Of a DNA stretch of 64,000 nucleotides, positions 35,117-44,203 are shown one piece after another; positions within the stretch are counted from its first letter, which is position 1, and every line of letters begins with the position of its first letter. The stretch lies in assembly GCF_013387475.1 (NCBI RefSeq), contig NZ_VWNB01000012.1:41289-105288 (forward strand), written 5' to 3'. A program made the position numbers and the translations under genes. Under the pieces are notes generated by a model that saw only the letters and a program-made list of their open reading frames with translations, was not told the origin of the DNA and did no database searches. The stretch comes from Mariprofundus sp. KV. GTDB lineage: Bacteria > Pseudomonadota > Zetaproteobacteria > Mariprofundales > Mariprofundaceae.

Positions 35117-36612
35117 GCCAGGTTCTTGCAGCGATCAGCCATTTTGCGACCCGGACTCCGGATCGGGTGGCGATTGAGAGTGGTTTTCCCTGTGAAACAG
35201 TAACCTATGCTGCCCTCTCTGCTGAGATATCCGCCATGGCGGAGATGCTGAGCAGGCACGATGTTAGCGCAGTGGCACTGGCTGCTGATAATGGTGCCGC
35301 ATGGGCAGTGACAGATCTGGCCTGCCTTGCTGCAGGCCTGCCTGTAGTGCCTGTGCCTCACTTCTTCTCACCAGCCCAGATCGGCCATCTTTTTCACACA
35401 GCCGGTCTTAATGGCATTATTACCGATAATCCGGAGCGGGTTCGCGCCATTTGTGAGCAGATGAAGGTCGGTTTTATCAAACCGACAGCCTTCACTGCAG
35501 GGCCTCATCAACTGTATCTTTTCCTGCTTACCATATCGAAAGTGAAGCTGCCGAACGATTGTGCCAAAGTGACTTTCACCTCCGGTTCCACGGGTGAGCC
35601 GAAAGGGGTGGTGCTCAGTCAGCAGGTGATGGAACAGGTAGCACGATCTCTGGCTGACGTGACCGGCGCTTGTGCTTCTGACCGCCATCTCTCCCTGCTG
35701 CCTTACGCTACCCTGCTGGAGAATATCGGCGGGCTCTATGCGCCGCTTCTGGTCGGTGCCACGGTCTGTGCGCCGGGATTTGAAGCGGTTGGTTTAAGTG
35801 GTGCTTCGGGGCTGGATGTGCGTCGTTTCATCGGCATGCTGGGGGCCTCAAGGGCAACCACCTGTATTATGATTCCGCAGATGCTGCATGCGCTGGTGGC
35901 AGCAGTTGAGGCGGGAGCGCCAAAACCTGAAGCACTGCGTTATGTGGCTGTGGGCGGTGCGGCAGTTTCAACGCATCTGCTGGAGCGGGCGGCTAACCTC
36001 GGGTTGCCGGTATTTGAGGGTTATGGCCTCTCTGAGGCGGCCAGTGTTGTAGCGGTGAATTACAAGGGTGAAAACAGGCCCGGCAGTGTCGGCAAGTTGT
36101 TGCCGCATGCGCAGATCTCCTTCGCCGATGATGGTGAGATTCTTGTCAGTGGAGCCCTGTTTTCAGGATATCTCGGCGACTCCTCTTTTGCCGGAGGGTT
36201 TTGGCCAACCGGAGATATCGGATATCTCGATAGTGATGGTTTTCTCTATCTTACCGGACGCAAAAAACATATTTTTATTACTGCTTTCGGACGTAATGTT
36301 TCGCCAGAGTGGGTTGAGCGCGAACTCTCAATAGAGCCTGCCGTTGCACAGTGCTGTCTGTTCGGTGAGGCGCGGCCATTTAATGTTGCAGTCATCGTGC
36401 CGCGCCAGGGTGTCGATCAGTCGCATATTGAGATGGCGGTGCAGGCTGCCAATGCACGGCTTCCCGATTATGCCCGCATTTCAGCGTGGCAGATGGCAGA
36501 GCGCCCGTTTAGCATAGCTGACGGGCTCTGGACCGGAACAGGAAGAGTCCGTCGCAAACAGGTGTATACATATTATAAAGAGGCTATAGAAGCTCTCTAT
36601 GAGGAGTCCTGA
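35113..36612 (+). CDS. AMP-forming acyl/aryl-CoA synthetase-like ligase
   Basis: An ANL-superfamily adenylating enzyme, expected to activate a carboxylic acid with ATP. Core motifs: VTFTSGSTGEPKGVVLS (phosphate loop), FEGYGLSEAASVVAVN (A5), PTGDIGYLDSDGFLYLTGRKKHIFI (A7/A8) and the C-terminal catalytic Lys region GRVRRKQVYTYYKE. The 499-aa length is at the short end. The substrate is not readable from sequence. The gene overlaps the previous by 4 bp and ends one base before the oxidase-like gene, so it is coupled to both. Confidence 0.88.
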   Translation: MSQVLAAISHFATRTPDRVAIESGFPCETVTYAALSAEISAMAEMLSRHDVSAVALAADNGAAWAVTDLACLAAGLPVVPVPHFFSPAQIGHLFHTAGLNGIITDNPERVRAICEQMKVGFIKPTAFTAGPHQLYLFLLTISKVKLPNDCAKVTFTSGSTGEPKGVVLSQQVMEQVARSLADVTGACASDRHLSLLPYATLLENIGGLYAPLLVGATVCAPGFEAVGLSGASGLDVRRFIGMLGASRATTCIMIPQMLHALVAAVEAGAPKPEALRYVAVGGAAVSTHLLERAANLGLPVFEGYGLSEAASVVAVNYKGENRPGSVGKLLPHAQISFADDGEILVSGALFSGYLGDSSFAGGFWPTGDIGYLDSDGFLYLTGRKKHIFITAFGRNVSPEWVERELSIEPAVAQCCLFGEARPFNVAVIVPRQGVDQSHIEMAVQAANARLPDYARISAWQMAERPFSIADGLWTGTGRVRRKQVYTYYKEAIEALYEES

Positions 36613-37278
36613 ATGGATTTTTATGATCAGCTGCTTGCGCAGACGGAGAGTGAACGAAACGATCTGCTCTCGATTCCCTTTATTCAGATGGGGGCGGCCG
36701 GAAAACTGAGCCTGAAAAGTTATATCGCTTTTCTGACTCAGGCCTATCACCATGTTAAACATACCACGCCACTGTTGATGGCGACCGGTGGCCGCCTGCC
36801 GGGAAGCCTGGAGTGGCTGCGTGAGGCAGTGGGTGAATATATTGAAGAGGAGATGGGGCATCAGGAGTGGATACTTAACGATATTCAGGCCTGTGGCGGC
36901 GATAAAGAGGCTGTGCGTCATGGTGTACCACACCCCTCGACTGAGTTGATGGTGGCCTACGCTTATGACACGGTTTATCGCAATAATCCGGTCGGTTTCT
37001 TCGGCATGGTGCTGGTGCTTGAAGGCACAAGTGTATCACTGGCCACACATGCGGCCGGTAATATCGAGAAGAGTCTCGGGCTGCCGAAACAGGCATTCTC
37101 CTATCTCAATTCGCACGGCTCTCTTGATGTCAGCCATGTCGATTTTTATGAGAAGCTGATGAATCGTCTGGATTCAGAGCAGGATCGGGCTGCTGTGATT
37201 CATGCTGCCAGGATGTTCTACAAGCTCTATGGTGATATCTTTCGTGCTCTGCCAATGATTACTCTGGAGGAGAGCTAA
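36613..37278 (+). CDS. Haem-oxygenase-like metal-dependent oxidase candidate (TenA/PqqC/HDO fold)
   Basis: The 221-aa helical protein is of the iron-containing redox-enzyme family. Candidate metal ligands: the E80xxH83 pair in EYIEEEMGHQEW, E137 in LVLEGTSVS, and H168, D172, H175 in SHGSLDVSHVDFY. The HxxxDxxH spacing is like that of CADD and related di-iron oxidases. It resembles UndA-type and CADD-type enzymes that oxidise fatty or amino acid substrates, but no paralogue is named with confidence. Its place after a ligase and before an SDR suggests it works on an activated acid. Confidence 0.72.
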   Translation: MDFYDQLLAQTESERNDLLSIPFIQMGAAGKLSLKSYIAFLTQAYHHVKHTTPLLMATGGRLPGSLEWLREAVGEYIEEEMGHQEWILNDIQACGGDKEAVRHGVPHPSTELMVAYAYDTVYRNNPVGFFGMVLVLEGTSVSLATHAAGNIEKSLGLPKQAFSYLNSHGSLDVSHVDFYEKLMNRLDSEQDRAAVIHAARMFYKLYGDIFRALPMITLEES

Positions 37279-38069
37279 TGGATATCAGTGATAAACGGGT
37301 TGTTCTGACTGGTGCTGCCGGAGGCATGGGCTCAATTCTGGCTGCTGAGCTGGCCAGACGGGGTGCCAAACTTGCATTGGTGGATGCCAATGGTCAGGCG
37401 CTTGAGAAGGTCGCAGCTTCTCTGGTTGATGCGCATAGCGTGACCGGTGATCTCTCATCCGCTTCAGGATGTCAGAGCGTAGCCAGGCAGTGCAGCGAAC
37501 TGCTCGGCGGTATTGATCTGCTGATCAATCTGGCGGGTGTGAACAGTTTTGCCGCTTTTGAGGATGAGAGTGCAGAGAAGATTGAGTTGATGATGCATGT
37601 TAATCTGTTGGCTCCGATGTGGCTTTGCCGAGCATTTCTCCCCACCATGCTGGATCAGAGTAGTGCGCGTATTGTTAATGTCGGTTCGATCTTCGGCTCC
37701 ATCGGGTTTGCCTATTTCACCACCTATTCGGCGACCAAGTTCGGCTTGCGTGGTTTTTCAGAAGCGCTGCGCCGAGAGCTCGCAGATTCCGGTGTGGGCG
37801 TGACCTATGTGGCACCACGGGCTGTGAAAACAGCCATGAACAGCGATGCTGTGAACCGCATGGGTGCAGCAACAGGCATGAATATGGATGAGCCGCAGGC
37901 CGTAGTTGAAAAGATTATTGCAGCCATTGAGAGTGATCGCAAAGATGTTTATCTCGGTTTTCCGGAGTCGCTGTTTGTGCGTATTAACGCGATTCTGCCA
38001 AGAATTGTTGATGGCTCGGTTGCCGCTAAAAATCGTATTGCACGTCAATTTGCCAAAGGAGAGAAGTAA
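37278..38069 (+). CDS. Short-chain dehydrogenase/reductase
   Basis: NAD(P)-dependent oxidoreductase, classical SDR. Seen: cofactor loop LTGAAGGMGSILAAEL, the NAG-like LLINLAGVNSF, catalytic Ser in VGSIFGSIG and the YSATK motif (TYSATKFGLRGFSEAL). The 263-aa length is normal. D40 in ALVDANGQA favours NAD(H). A C-terminal extension carries FPESLFVRINAILPRIVD, possibly a membrane-associated helix. It overlaps the oxidase-like gene by one base. Confidence 0.85.
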   Translation: MDISDKRVVLTGAAGGMGSILAAELARRGAKLALVDANGQALEKVAASLVDAHSVTGDLSSASGCQSVARQCSELLGGIDLLINLAGVNSFAAFEDESAEKIELMMHVNLLAPMWLCRAFLPTMLDQSSARIVNVGSIFGSIGFAYFTTYSATKFGLRGFSEALRRELADSGVGVTYVAPRAVKTAMNSDAVNRMGAATGMNMDEPQAVVEKIIAAIESDRKDVYLGFPESLFVRINAILPRIVDGSVAAKNRIARQFAKGEK

Positions 38070-38072
38070 GAT

Positions 38073-38750
38073 ATGAAAATGAAACGTCTTTTTTCGACAG
38101 TTGTGGTGGCGCTGTCACTTTCACTGATGTCCGTCACGTCAACGTTGGCGGATGAGATCGACGAAGCGGTGCGCGGTCTGCAGGCTGAGTGGGGCATTGC
38201 CAACTACAAAACCTCGGATGAGAACAAAGAGGCGGCATTCAAGGCGCTGGTTGATAAGGCTGAAGCACTCAGTGGTAAGCATGCTGCACGTGCTGAACCT
38301 AAAATATGGGAGGCGATCATTCGCGCCGGTTATGCCGGTGCAATGGGTGGTGTCTCTTCGATGTTTAATGCTATGCCGCAGATGGAGAAGGGGAGGGATC
38401 TGCTGCTGGCCGCAGAGAAGATTGATGCCAATGCGATGAATGGTTCTGTTTATACAACCCTGGGTAGCTTCTACTACATGGTGCCGGGTGGCTTTATCGG
38501 ATTTGGTGATAATGACAAGGCGGAGGCCTATCTGGCCAAAGCACTGGAGATGGCACCTGACGATATGGATGCCAACTACTTTAATGGTGACTACTGGCTG
38601 GAGCGCAAGAAGTATAAGAAGGCGATTCCCTACCTGGAGAAGGTGCTGGCGCTGCCTGATGTGGCAGAGCGGCCTATCTATTCAGAGGGGCGTAAAGCTG
38701 AGGCGGCAGCCAAGCTGGCCATTGCCAAAAAGAAGGCACCACCGTTTTAA
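38073..38750 (+). CDS. Exported tetratricopeptide-like protein, last gene of the five-gene operon
   Basis: The start has a signal peptide (KRLFSTVVVALSLSLMSVTSTLADE, cleavage after ALAD-like TLA-DE), so the mature protein is periplasmic or outer-membrane associated. The body has TPR-like helices: DKAEAYLAKALEMAPDDMDANYF and KKYKKAIPYLEKVLALPDV. It may be similar to the TatT/TRAP-associated TPR family. The ATG at 38073 is used; the 38079 ATG is an alternative. It lies 3 bp after the SDR. A strong terminator follows at 38770. Confidence 0.7.
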   Translation: MKMKRLFSTVVVALSLSLMSVTSTLADEIDEAVRGLQAEWGIANYKTSDENKEAAFKALVDKAEALSGKHAARAEPKIWEAIIRAGYAGAMGGVSSMFNAMPQMEKGRDLLLAAEKIDANAMNGSVYTTLGSFYYMVPGGFIGFGDNDKAEAYLAKALEMAPDDMDANYFNGDYWLERKKYKKAIPYLEKVLALPDVAERPIYSEGRKAEAAAKLAIAKKKAPPF

Positions 38751-38769
38751 GCTTTGCACTGGTAATCAG

Positions 38770-38803
38770 AACGGGCGGCTCTGGCTGCCCGTTTCTGTTT
38801 TTA
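38770..38803 (+). terminator. Rho-independent terminator of the 34481-38750 operon
   Basis: AACGGGC...GCCCGTT stem (7 bp, with a partially paired GGCTCTGGCT loop) is followed by TCTGTTTTTA. It begins 20 bp after the TPR gene's stop, so it fixes the right end of the transcription unit. Confidence 0.75.
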
Positions 38804-38920
38804 CCGGTTGGATTCTTTCAACGTCCGGATCTTGAGCAGGGACGAGGCTTTTGACGTGTTGCAGGACACAGAAATATGTAAGATGCTGCACAAGTGTGCC
38901 AATCAGCTACCGAGGTGATC

Positions 38921-39166
38921 ATGTTTAAATCTATTTTTGTAATTATCGCACTGTTTGGCCTTTCAGGTTGCGTGGTAGGAACTGTCGTGGGAACTGCTGT
39001 TGATGTTGCCGTTGAGGTGGTCAAGGTGCCATTTAAAGTCGGTGGTGCAGTGGTTGATGCGGTCAGTGATGATGAGGAAGAGTCCTCTGATGAAAAACAC
39101 TATGACGAAGAGCCAGAGGATGAACCTCAGGCAGAAGATGGGCAGTACGAGGGTGATGAGTACTGA
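38921..39166 (+). CDS. Small acidic lipoprotein, 81 aa
   Basis: The function is unknown. MFKSIFVIIALFGLSGCVVG is a lipoprotein signal with the lipobox Cys at residue 17. The mature protein has a Val/Gly-rich segment (VVGTAVDVAVEVVKVPFKVGG) and an Asp/Glu-rich tail (SDDEEESSDEKHYDEEPEDE). The ATG at 38921 follows GAGGTGATC, which is a fair ribosome site. It is convergent with the GIY-YIG gene. Confidence 0.6.
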   Translation: MFKSIFVIIALFGLSGCVVGTVVGTAVDVAVEVVKVPFKVGGAVVDAVSDDEEESSDEKHYDEEPEDEPQAEDGQYEGDEY

Positions 39167-39172
39167 GCAGGG

Positions 39173-39442
39173 CTAAGTCATAGCCCCCCGCTGAATCAGC
39201 GCCTCTTTTTCACTCCTGCGTAATTTTTTAACCCTGATCTCCATCTTCAGGGCATCTGATCGATCGCCGATCAGCGCTGTAAAGACCAGCTCTAACGGCC
39301 CTTTGCCGCGCAGGAATTTTGCCCCCTTGCCCTGCTGATGTTCAGCAAAGCGGCGATCGACATCGGTGGTGATGCCGGTATAGAGCTGGCCGCTGTTGCA
39401 GCGGATCAGATAGAGAGACCATTGTTCAATGTTATCCGGCAC
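39173..39442 (-). CDS. GIY-YIG nuclease-superfamily protein (UPF0213/YhbQ-like), 89 aa
   Basis: A single-domain GIY-YIG nuclease fold. [25 protein letters not shown] carries the GIY-YIG analogue (Y..-YTG), followed by [20 protein letters not shown] and the Glu in [20 protein letters not shown]. The 89-aa length matches YhbQ-type proteins. The role is likely DNA or RNA repair-linked. It overlaps the ABC-F gene by 11 bp. Confidence 0.88.
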   Translation of the reverse strand: MPDNIEQWSLYLIRCNSGQLYTGITTDVDRRFAEHQQGKGAKFLRGKGPLELVFTALIGDRSDALKMEIRVKKLRRSEKEALIQRGAMT

Positions 39443-41303
39443 TTTCCAGCGCCTCTCCGGCTTCCATCCACGCCTCTTCGGTCTCTGCTAACTTCTGTTT
39501 CAGGTTGCGGTGTTCAATGGTCAGTGTTTTGAGCCTGTCAGCCTGATTGCTCTCATAGAGCGCAGGATCGGCAAGTTCACTCTCCAGCTCCTGGCTACGT
39601 TGATGCAGTTGATCAAGCTCACTTTCGAGTTTTTTCACCCGGTTACGCAGCGGCTGCAGTGCTTTGCGCTGTTCCGCCTTAGCGCGCCGGTCATCCTTGC
39701 GTGAGGGTTGCGTTGATACCTTCTCCTCTTCATCGCGCAGCTCCAGTAGCCATTTGGAGTAGTCATCCAGATCACCGTTGAACGGGGTTACTGTGCCATT
39801 GGAGACCAGCATCAGAGCGTCACAGACCGTGCGCAGCAGATGACGGTCATGCGAGACCAGGATCATCGCCCCTTCAAAGCTCTGCAGCGCCATATTCAGG
39901 GCGTGGCGCATCTCCAGGTCGAGATGGTTGGTTGGCTCATCCAGCAGCAGCAGGTTGGGCTGCTGATAAACAAGCAGAGCCAGTACCAGACGTGCCTTTT
40001 CGCCACCTGAGAAGGGGCCGACTGGGGCAAGTGCCATATCCCCCTGAAAGTCGAAGCCGCCGAGAAAGCGGCGCGCCTCTTTCTCCGGCAGTCGCTCCTC
40101 CAGCAGGCGCAGGTGTTGAACCGGTGATAGCTCATCATGCAGCTGCTCCAGCTGATGCTGGGCGAAATAACCGATAGAGAGATCCTTGGCACGTTCACAT
40201 TTACCTTTTTGTGCTTCCAGTTCACCGGCCAGCAGTTTGATCAGTGTTGATTTGCCTTCGCCATTGGGGCCGAGCAGACCGATACGCTCGCCCGGCAACA
40301 GCGAGAAGGAGAGATCGGAGAGAATGGTTGTTTCTCCGTATCCTGCGTCAGTTTTGTGCAACCGCAGTAGCGGATTGGGAATGCCGCCGGGGTGGCTGAA
40401 TTCAAACGAGAAGGGGGAATCAACATGGGCCGGTGCAATCAGCTGCATGCGCTCCAGTGCCTTGATGCGACTCTGTGCCTGCGTTGCCTTGGTGTTCTTG
40501 GCCTTAAAGCGGGTGATGAAACTCATCATGTGATGAATCTGTTTCTGCTGCTTCTCATGGCTGGCCTGCTGCAGTGCCAGTTTCTCTGCTCTGATGCGCT
40601 CAAATGCGCTGTAGTTGCCTGAGTAGAGGGTAAGAGTCTCATGCTCAATATGGGCTACTTTATTGACGCAGCGATCAAGAAAATCGCGATCGTGCGAGAT
40701 CAGCAGCATCGCTCCGCGATAGCTGTTCAACCACTTCTCCAGCCATACCACAGCCTCCAGATCGAGATGGTTGGTTGGCTCATCGAGCAGTAGAAGATCA
40801 GAACGGCACATCAGTGCATGGGCAAGATTCAGGCGCATGCGCCAGCCACCGGAGAAGTCGGCCACGGCCTTCTCTTCTGTACCTGCTTTAAAGCCTAAGC
40901 CGTGCATCAATCGTGCCGCACGCGCATGGGCCGAATATGCGTCGATGGCTGCCAGCTTCTCATGCAGTTCAGCCACCCTGATGCCGTCGCCAGCGCCCTC
41001 TGCCTCATGCAGTCGGGCCTGTAGCCGGGTTAGCTCCGTATCGCCCTGCATCACGTACTGGATGGCCGCTATGGGGAGAGCGGGGGTCTCCTGCTCCACC
41101 TGAGCAATGGCGATATTTTTATCCATGCGGAAGTTGCCGCTATCCTCTTCCAGCTTCCCCTGTACCAGTGCAAACAGCGATGACTTGCCACAACCGTTGG
41201 CACCGGTAATGCCCACCCTGTCACCAAGGTGAATAGAGAAACTCATATCGCCAAACAGCTGTTTGCTGCCGCGTCGCAGGGATACCTTATCAAAATAGAG
41301 CAT
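39432..41303 (-). CDS. ABC-F family ATPase, YheS-like
   Basis: Soluble duplicated ABC ATPase of the translation-factor class. Two nucleotide domains: Walker [12 protein letters not shown] with signature [12 protein letters not shown], and Walker [13 protein letters not shown] with [13 protein letters not shown]. Walker B is [15 protein letters not shown] and [15 protein letters not shown]. Between them is the P-site tRNA-interaction linker. The C-terminus has a coiled coil ([21 protein letters not shown]). The 623-aa length matches E. coli YheS (637). There is no membrane domain. The ATG at 41303 is preferred to 41336. Confidence 0.9.
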   Translation of the reverse strand: MLYFDKVSLRRGSKQLFGDMSFSIHLGDRVGITGANGCGKSSLFALVQGKLEEDSGNFRMDKNIAIAQVEQETPALPIAAIQYVMQGDTELTRLQARLHEAEGAGDGIRVAELHEKLAAIDAYSAHARAARLMHGLGFKAGTEEKAVADFSGGWRMRLNLAHALMCRSDLLLLDEPTNHLDLEAVVWLEKWLNSYRGAMLLISHDRDFLDRCVNKVAHIEHETLTLYSGNYSAFERIRAEKLALQQASHEKQQKQIHHMMSFITRFKAKNTKATQAQSRIKALERMQLIAPAHVDSPFSFEFSHPGGIPNPLLRLHKTDAGYGETTILSDLSFSLLPGERIGLLGPNGEGKSTLIKLLAGELEAQKGKCERAKDLSIGYFAQHQLEQLHDELSPVQHLRLLEERLPEKEARRFLGGFDFQGDMALAPVGPFSGGEKARLVLALLVYQQPNLLLLDEPTNHLDLEMRHALNMALQSFEGAMILVSHDRHLLRTVCDALMLVSNGTVTPFNGDLDDYSKWLLELRDEEEKVSTQPSRKDDRRAKAEQRKALQPLRNRVKKLESELDQLHQRSQELESELADPALYESNQADRLKTLTIEHRNLKQKLAETEEAWMEAGEALESAG

Positions 41304-41389
41304 GCGGCATTTTAGGATGGAATCACAAAACTGCACCCATGCATTTTTATGCAGGTTTGGCAGAGTTGCATTTAATGAAGGAGGCTCTC

Positions 41390-41809
41390 ATGTGGAAGCA
41401 GAAAACAGTTCGATTGCAGGCTAAATCCAGAGGATTTCATCTGGTGACCCGTGAGGTGTTGGAGCAGCTGCCGGAACTGCGGGAGTTCAGGGTGGGATTG
41501 GCACATCTGTTTATTCAGCACACCAGCGCAAGCCTGACCATCAACGAGAATGCCGACCCTGATGTGCGCAGGGATATGGAGGCGCACTTCAACCATTTTG
41601 TGCCGGAGAATCAGGACTACTATCAACATACGCTGGAGGGCTCTGATGATATGCCTGCGCATATCAAAGCGAGCACGCTGGGTTCATCAATTTCCATCCC
41701 GATCAGCAACGGATCGCTGGCCATGGGTACGTGGCAGGGTATCTATCTGGGAGAGCACCGTGATCATGGAGGGGCTCGTCGGATCATTGTTACACTGCAT
41801 GGTGAGTGA
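41390..41809 (+). CDS. YjbQ/UPF0047 family protein
   Basis: Small trimeric family; thiamine phosphate synthase activity has been reported for one member. Seen: [38 protein letters not shown], the [16 protein letters not shown] block and [16 protein letters not shown] with the metal-site His residues. The start ATG at 41390 has GAAGGAG upstream; a longer frame reads to 41339. A 139-aa product. It is divergent from the ABC-F gene with about 86 bp between the chosen starts. Confidence 0.85.
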   Translation: MWKQKTVRLQAKSRGFHLVTREVLEQLPELREFRVGLAHLFIQHTSASLTINENADPDVRRDMEAHFNHFVPENQDYYQHTLEGSDDMPAHIKASTLGSSISIPISNGSLAMGTWQGIYLGEHRDHGGARRIIVTLHGE

Positions 41810-42355
41810 GCCTGAGTGCTCTTTTTTGCATCTGATCGAGGTTGGGACAGAGCAGGGCGGAGCACTATCACTGCGGGTTCTCACGGTTCATCAGCAACCT
41901 TAAATTTCCGAAGTCGTTGCAATCAAAGGGGTTGCGACATCTCTCCACAGCGCCTGTGGATAACTCAGTGGATGAAATATCTCAAATCGTTATTTGCCAT
42001 GTTGCTGTTGCACACGGGCTGCTGCTGCCCAATAAATAGGCCTTCCTATAAATACTTGTAAAACAATAACTTGTAATTGCTATGCTAATGTAAGTTTTAA
42101 CCTATGGCTGTAACCTTTATAAGTGGATTGTAAGCTGGCTCGATCAGTGGATAAAGGGCAGATGCATAGGTATTTTTCCTACCAATACAGGGCTTTAGCT
42201 CCTGTTTTTCAGCTCTTCATGGCATGGGGCAGCAGTAGCTGACAGGTGTTTTTCATCACAGTAAAGATGACGCACGTGACTAATATCGGCTAAGCTTTGC
42301 CAGGGTTATAAACGCCTCTGGTTTAGACCTATTCAGAACACAGGAAGTGCCGCAA
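41810..42355. other. 546-bp intergenic region without a clear gene
   Basis: No gene supported. It contains a single DnaA-box-like sequence TGTGGATAA at 41955-41963. A sigma-70-like promoter is not obvious. The ORFs crossing it have poor codon use. It leads into the endonuclease I gene. Confidence 0.5.
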
Positions 42356-43138
42356 ATGCGTAACAGGGACGTTACCTTTTTAAAGAGATTTTTTATTCTT
42401 ATCGCCGTGATCGGGCTTATGCCGGCTGTTGCTATGGCTTCCGGCAATGAATCGGGCAACAGCTTCAGCAAGGCAAAAAAAGAGCTGGCCAGGGTGTATG
42501 ACGATCATCGCATCACCTTCTATGCCGGATGTGAGTATGGAAAAAAAGGGCACGTGAACGGCAAGTCATGCGGTTACACGCCGCGCAAGAATGAGAAGCG
42601 CGGGCGCAAGATCGAGTGGGAGCATGTCGTGCCTGCGTGGGCGTTCGGACATGCTCTGCAGTGCTGGCAGAATTCGGTCTGTTCAAATGCAAAGGGGAAG
42701 CCCTACAAGGGTCGCAAATGTTGCGGAAAAACAGATGCGAAATTCCAGGCGATGGAGTCGGATATGCATAACCTTGTGCCTGCAATCGGAGAGCTTAATG
42801 GCGACCGATCCAACTTCCGTTATGGTATGATCTCCGGTGAGAGCCGTGTCTATGGCCGTGTTGATTTCGAAGTCGATTTCAAACAGAAGGTGGCGGAGCC
42901 TGCCGATGCGGTTCGTGGTGATATTGCCCGCACCTATTTCTATATGGAGAAGACCTACGGCCTGAAGATAGGCAAAAAGGAACGCCGACTGTTTGAGATC
43001 TGGGATCGACAGGATCCGGTGGATGGCTGGGAGTTAGAGCGCAGTCGCCGGATTGCCGCCATTCAGGGCAACAGTAATCCGTTTGTTGATTCAAACCCTG
43101 TCAGTGCAGCGCTAGAGGCTGCTCGTAAAAGCCTGTGA
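42356..43138 (+). CDS. Secreted/periplasmic endonuclease I
   Basis: EndA-type nuclease for double-stranded DNA. An N-terminal hydrophobic export signal (FILIAVIGLMPAVAMA) precedes the mature region. The catalytic core is EWEHVVPAWAFGHAL with the general-base His, CWQNSVCSNAKGKPYKGRKCC and the Mg-binding Asn in DMHNLVPAIGELNGDRSNF. Cys residues suggest disulfides. The ATG at 42356 follows AGGAAG; a GTG at 42347 lies upstream. A 10-bp stem with a wobble (43148-43179) follows the stop but lacks a T-run. Confidence 0.85.
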   Translation: MRNRDVTFLKRFFILIAVIGLMPAVAMASGNESGNSFSKAKKELARVYDDHRITFYAGCEYGKKGHVNGKSCGYTPRKNEKRGRKIEWEHVVPAWAFGHALQCWQNSVCSNAKGKPYKGRKCCGKTDAKFQAMESDMHNLVPAIGELNGDRSNFRYGMISGESRVYGRVDFEVDFKQKVAEPADAVRGDIARTYFYMEKTYGLKIGKKERRLFEIWDRQDPVDGWELERSRRIAAIQGNSNPFVDSNPVSAALEAARKSL

Positions 43139-43208
43139 CGCCAGCGTGGCGAGGTCACCTGACATGGGCTGATCTCGCCTGTGTGCTGAGTTGTAATCCT
43201 TCCCTTTC

Positions 43209-43940
43209 TTACTCAGCCATGATGATATCATCGATTTTACGCTGAATGGAGCGGGGGTTTATCCCCTCCTGCATCAGCTTCTTGCGCATCTGCACCAGTG
43301 AATCGATTGCCGCACTCTTCTCTTCGGGGCTCATGCGTACAGATGTAGAGCGTGCCAGTTGACTGGCTCCTAAGGCAGTGGTGCAGAGGTTATGATAGGC
43401 GTCCAGATCCATCAGGGCCTGTTTCAGTGAGTAGTGGTTGATACTGGCTTCCATACGCTCATCGAGCGTGCTTCGCGCCTTATTGCGGTTGCGTTTGATG
43501 GTCTCAACAATGGCATTTGCCAGCGCTTTGGCCGGAGGCTCAGCGTTGCCCTGCACAAACTGGCTCTCTTTTGTGTTGCCGGTATCAAACTGACGTTTGG
43601 CAATAGCCGCTTCGAGTTTTTCACCAAGGGGGCCGGGGGCTCTGTTATCGATCTTCCAGTTTTCAATGTCGTCTGCAATGATGCCGAGCTCTTTTTCACA
43701 GGCACTGTCAGACTCTGCAATCATCTGACGGACCAGTTCATTGCGAGCTGCGACCCTGTCATTGGCCCGATCCACGGCCTGAAGTTGTCGATCCATTGCA
43801 GTTAATTTATCGCTTTTCCCTGTGCTCGAGAAGAGTTTGGCTCTGCCCTCTTCATAGATCGCCTCCAGATTGCTGCAGCCTGAGAGGGAGATCAGCAGTA
43901 GCGAGAGTAGAATCAGCGGTTTTGAACATGAGAAGTGCAT
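43209..43940 (-). CDS. Predicted lipoprotein with helical body, 243 aa
   Basis: The function is unknown. A lipobox ends the signal LILLSLLLISLSGC (Cys near residue 22). The mature part is alpha-helical (LQAVDRANDRVAARNELVRQM, LDERMEASINHYSLKQALMDL), with a C-terminal segment MRKKLMQEGINPRSIQRKID. It may form a coiled coil in the periplasm. It is convergent with endA and divergent from the glycosyltransferase-like gene at 44204. Confidence 0.6.
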   Translation of the reverse strand: MHFSCSKPLILLSLLLISLSGCSNLEAIYEEGRAKLFSSTGKSDKLTAMDRQLQAVDRANDRVAARNELVRQMIAESDSACEKELGIIADDIENWKIDNRAPGPLGEKLEAAIAKRQFDTGNTKESQFVQGNAEPPAKALANAIVETIKRNRNKARSTLDERMEASINHYSLKQALMDLDAYHNLCTTALGASQLARSTSVRMSPEEKSAAIDSLVQMRKKLMQEGINPRSIQRKIDDIIMAE

Positions 43941-44203
43941 GGCGTGCTCCGGTAACTGGGTATTCAGATAGATAAAGCAACGATGAGGCCAAGATGAGAA
44001 GGCTGGCCTTATTGCCTGTCAATGGGCGCGATAACATTGCTGCTGTTGCTCAAATCAGACAGCAGGTACTACTCTGAACCGGACGTTTGAACGTTGATTG
44101 CAGGCACAAATTTCCCGATGACAGGAAAAGTTTTCTTATCCTGTTACTATCTGTCGGCGCGGATAATGTTCAGCGCAGTCGATGATCGTTACACTGTCCG
44201 GCT

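Noticed and set aside
41955..41963. DnaA-box-like TGTGGATAA as a sign of a replication origin
   Set aside because: Only one box is seen and no dnaA, dnaN or gidA gene is near.
41816..42061. ORF downstream of YjbQ
   Set aside because: Poor codon use, no ribosome site, no domain; judged chance.
43148..43179. 10-bp stem after endA as a terminator
   Set aside because: No T-run follows on either strand.
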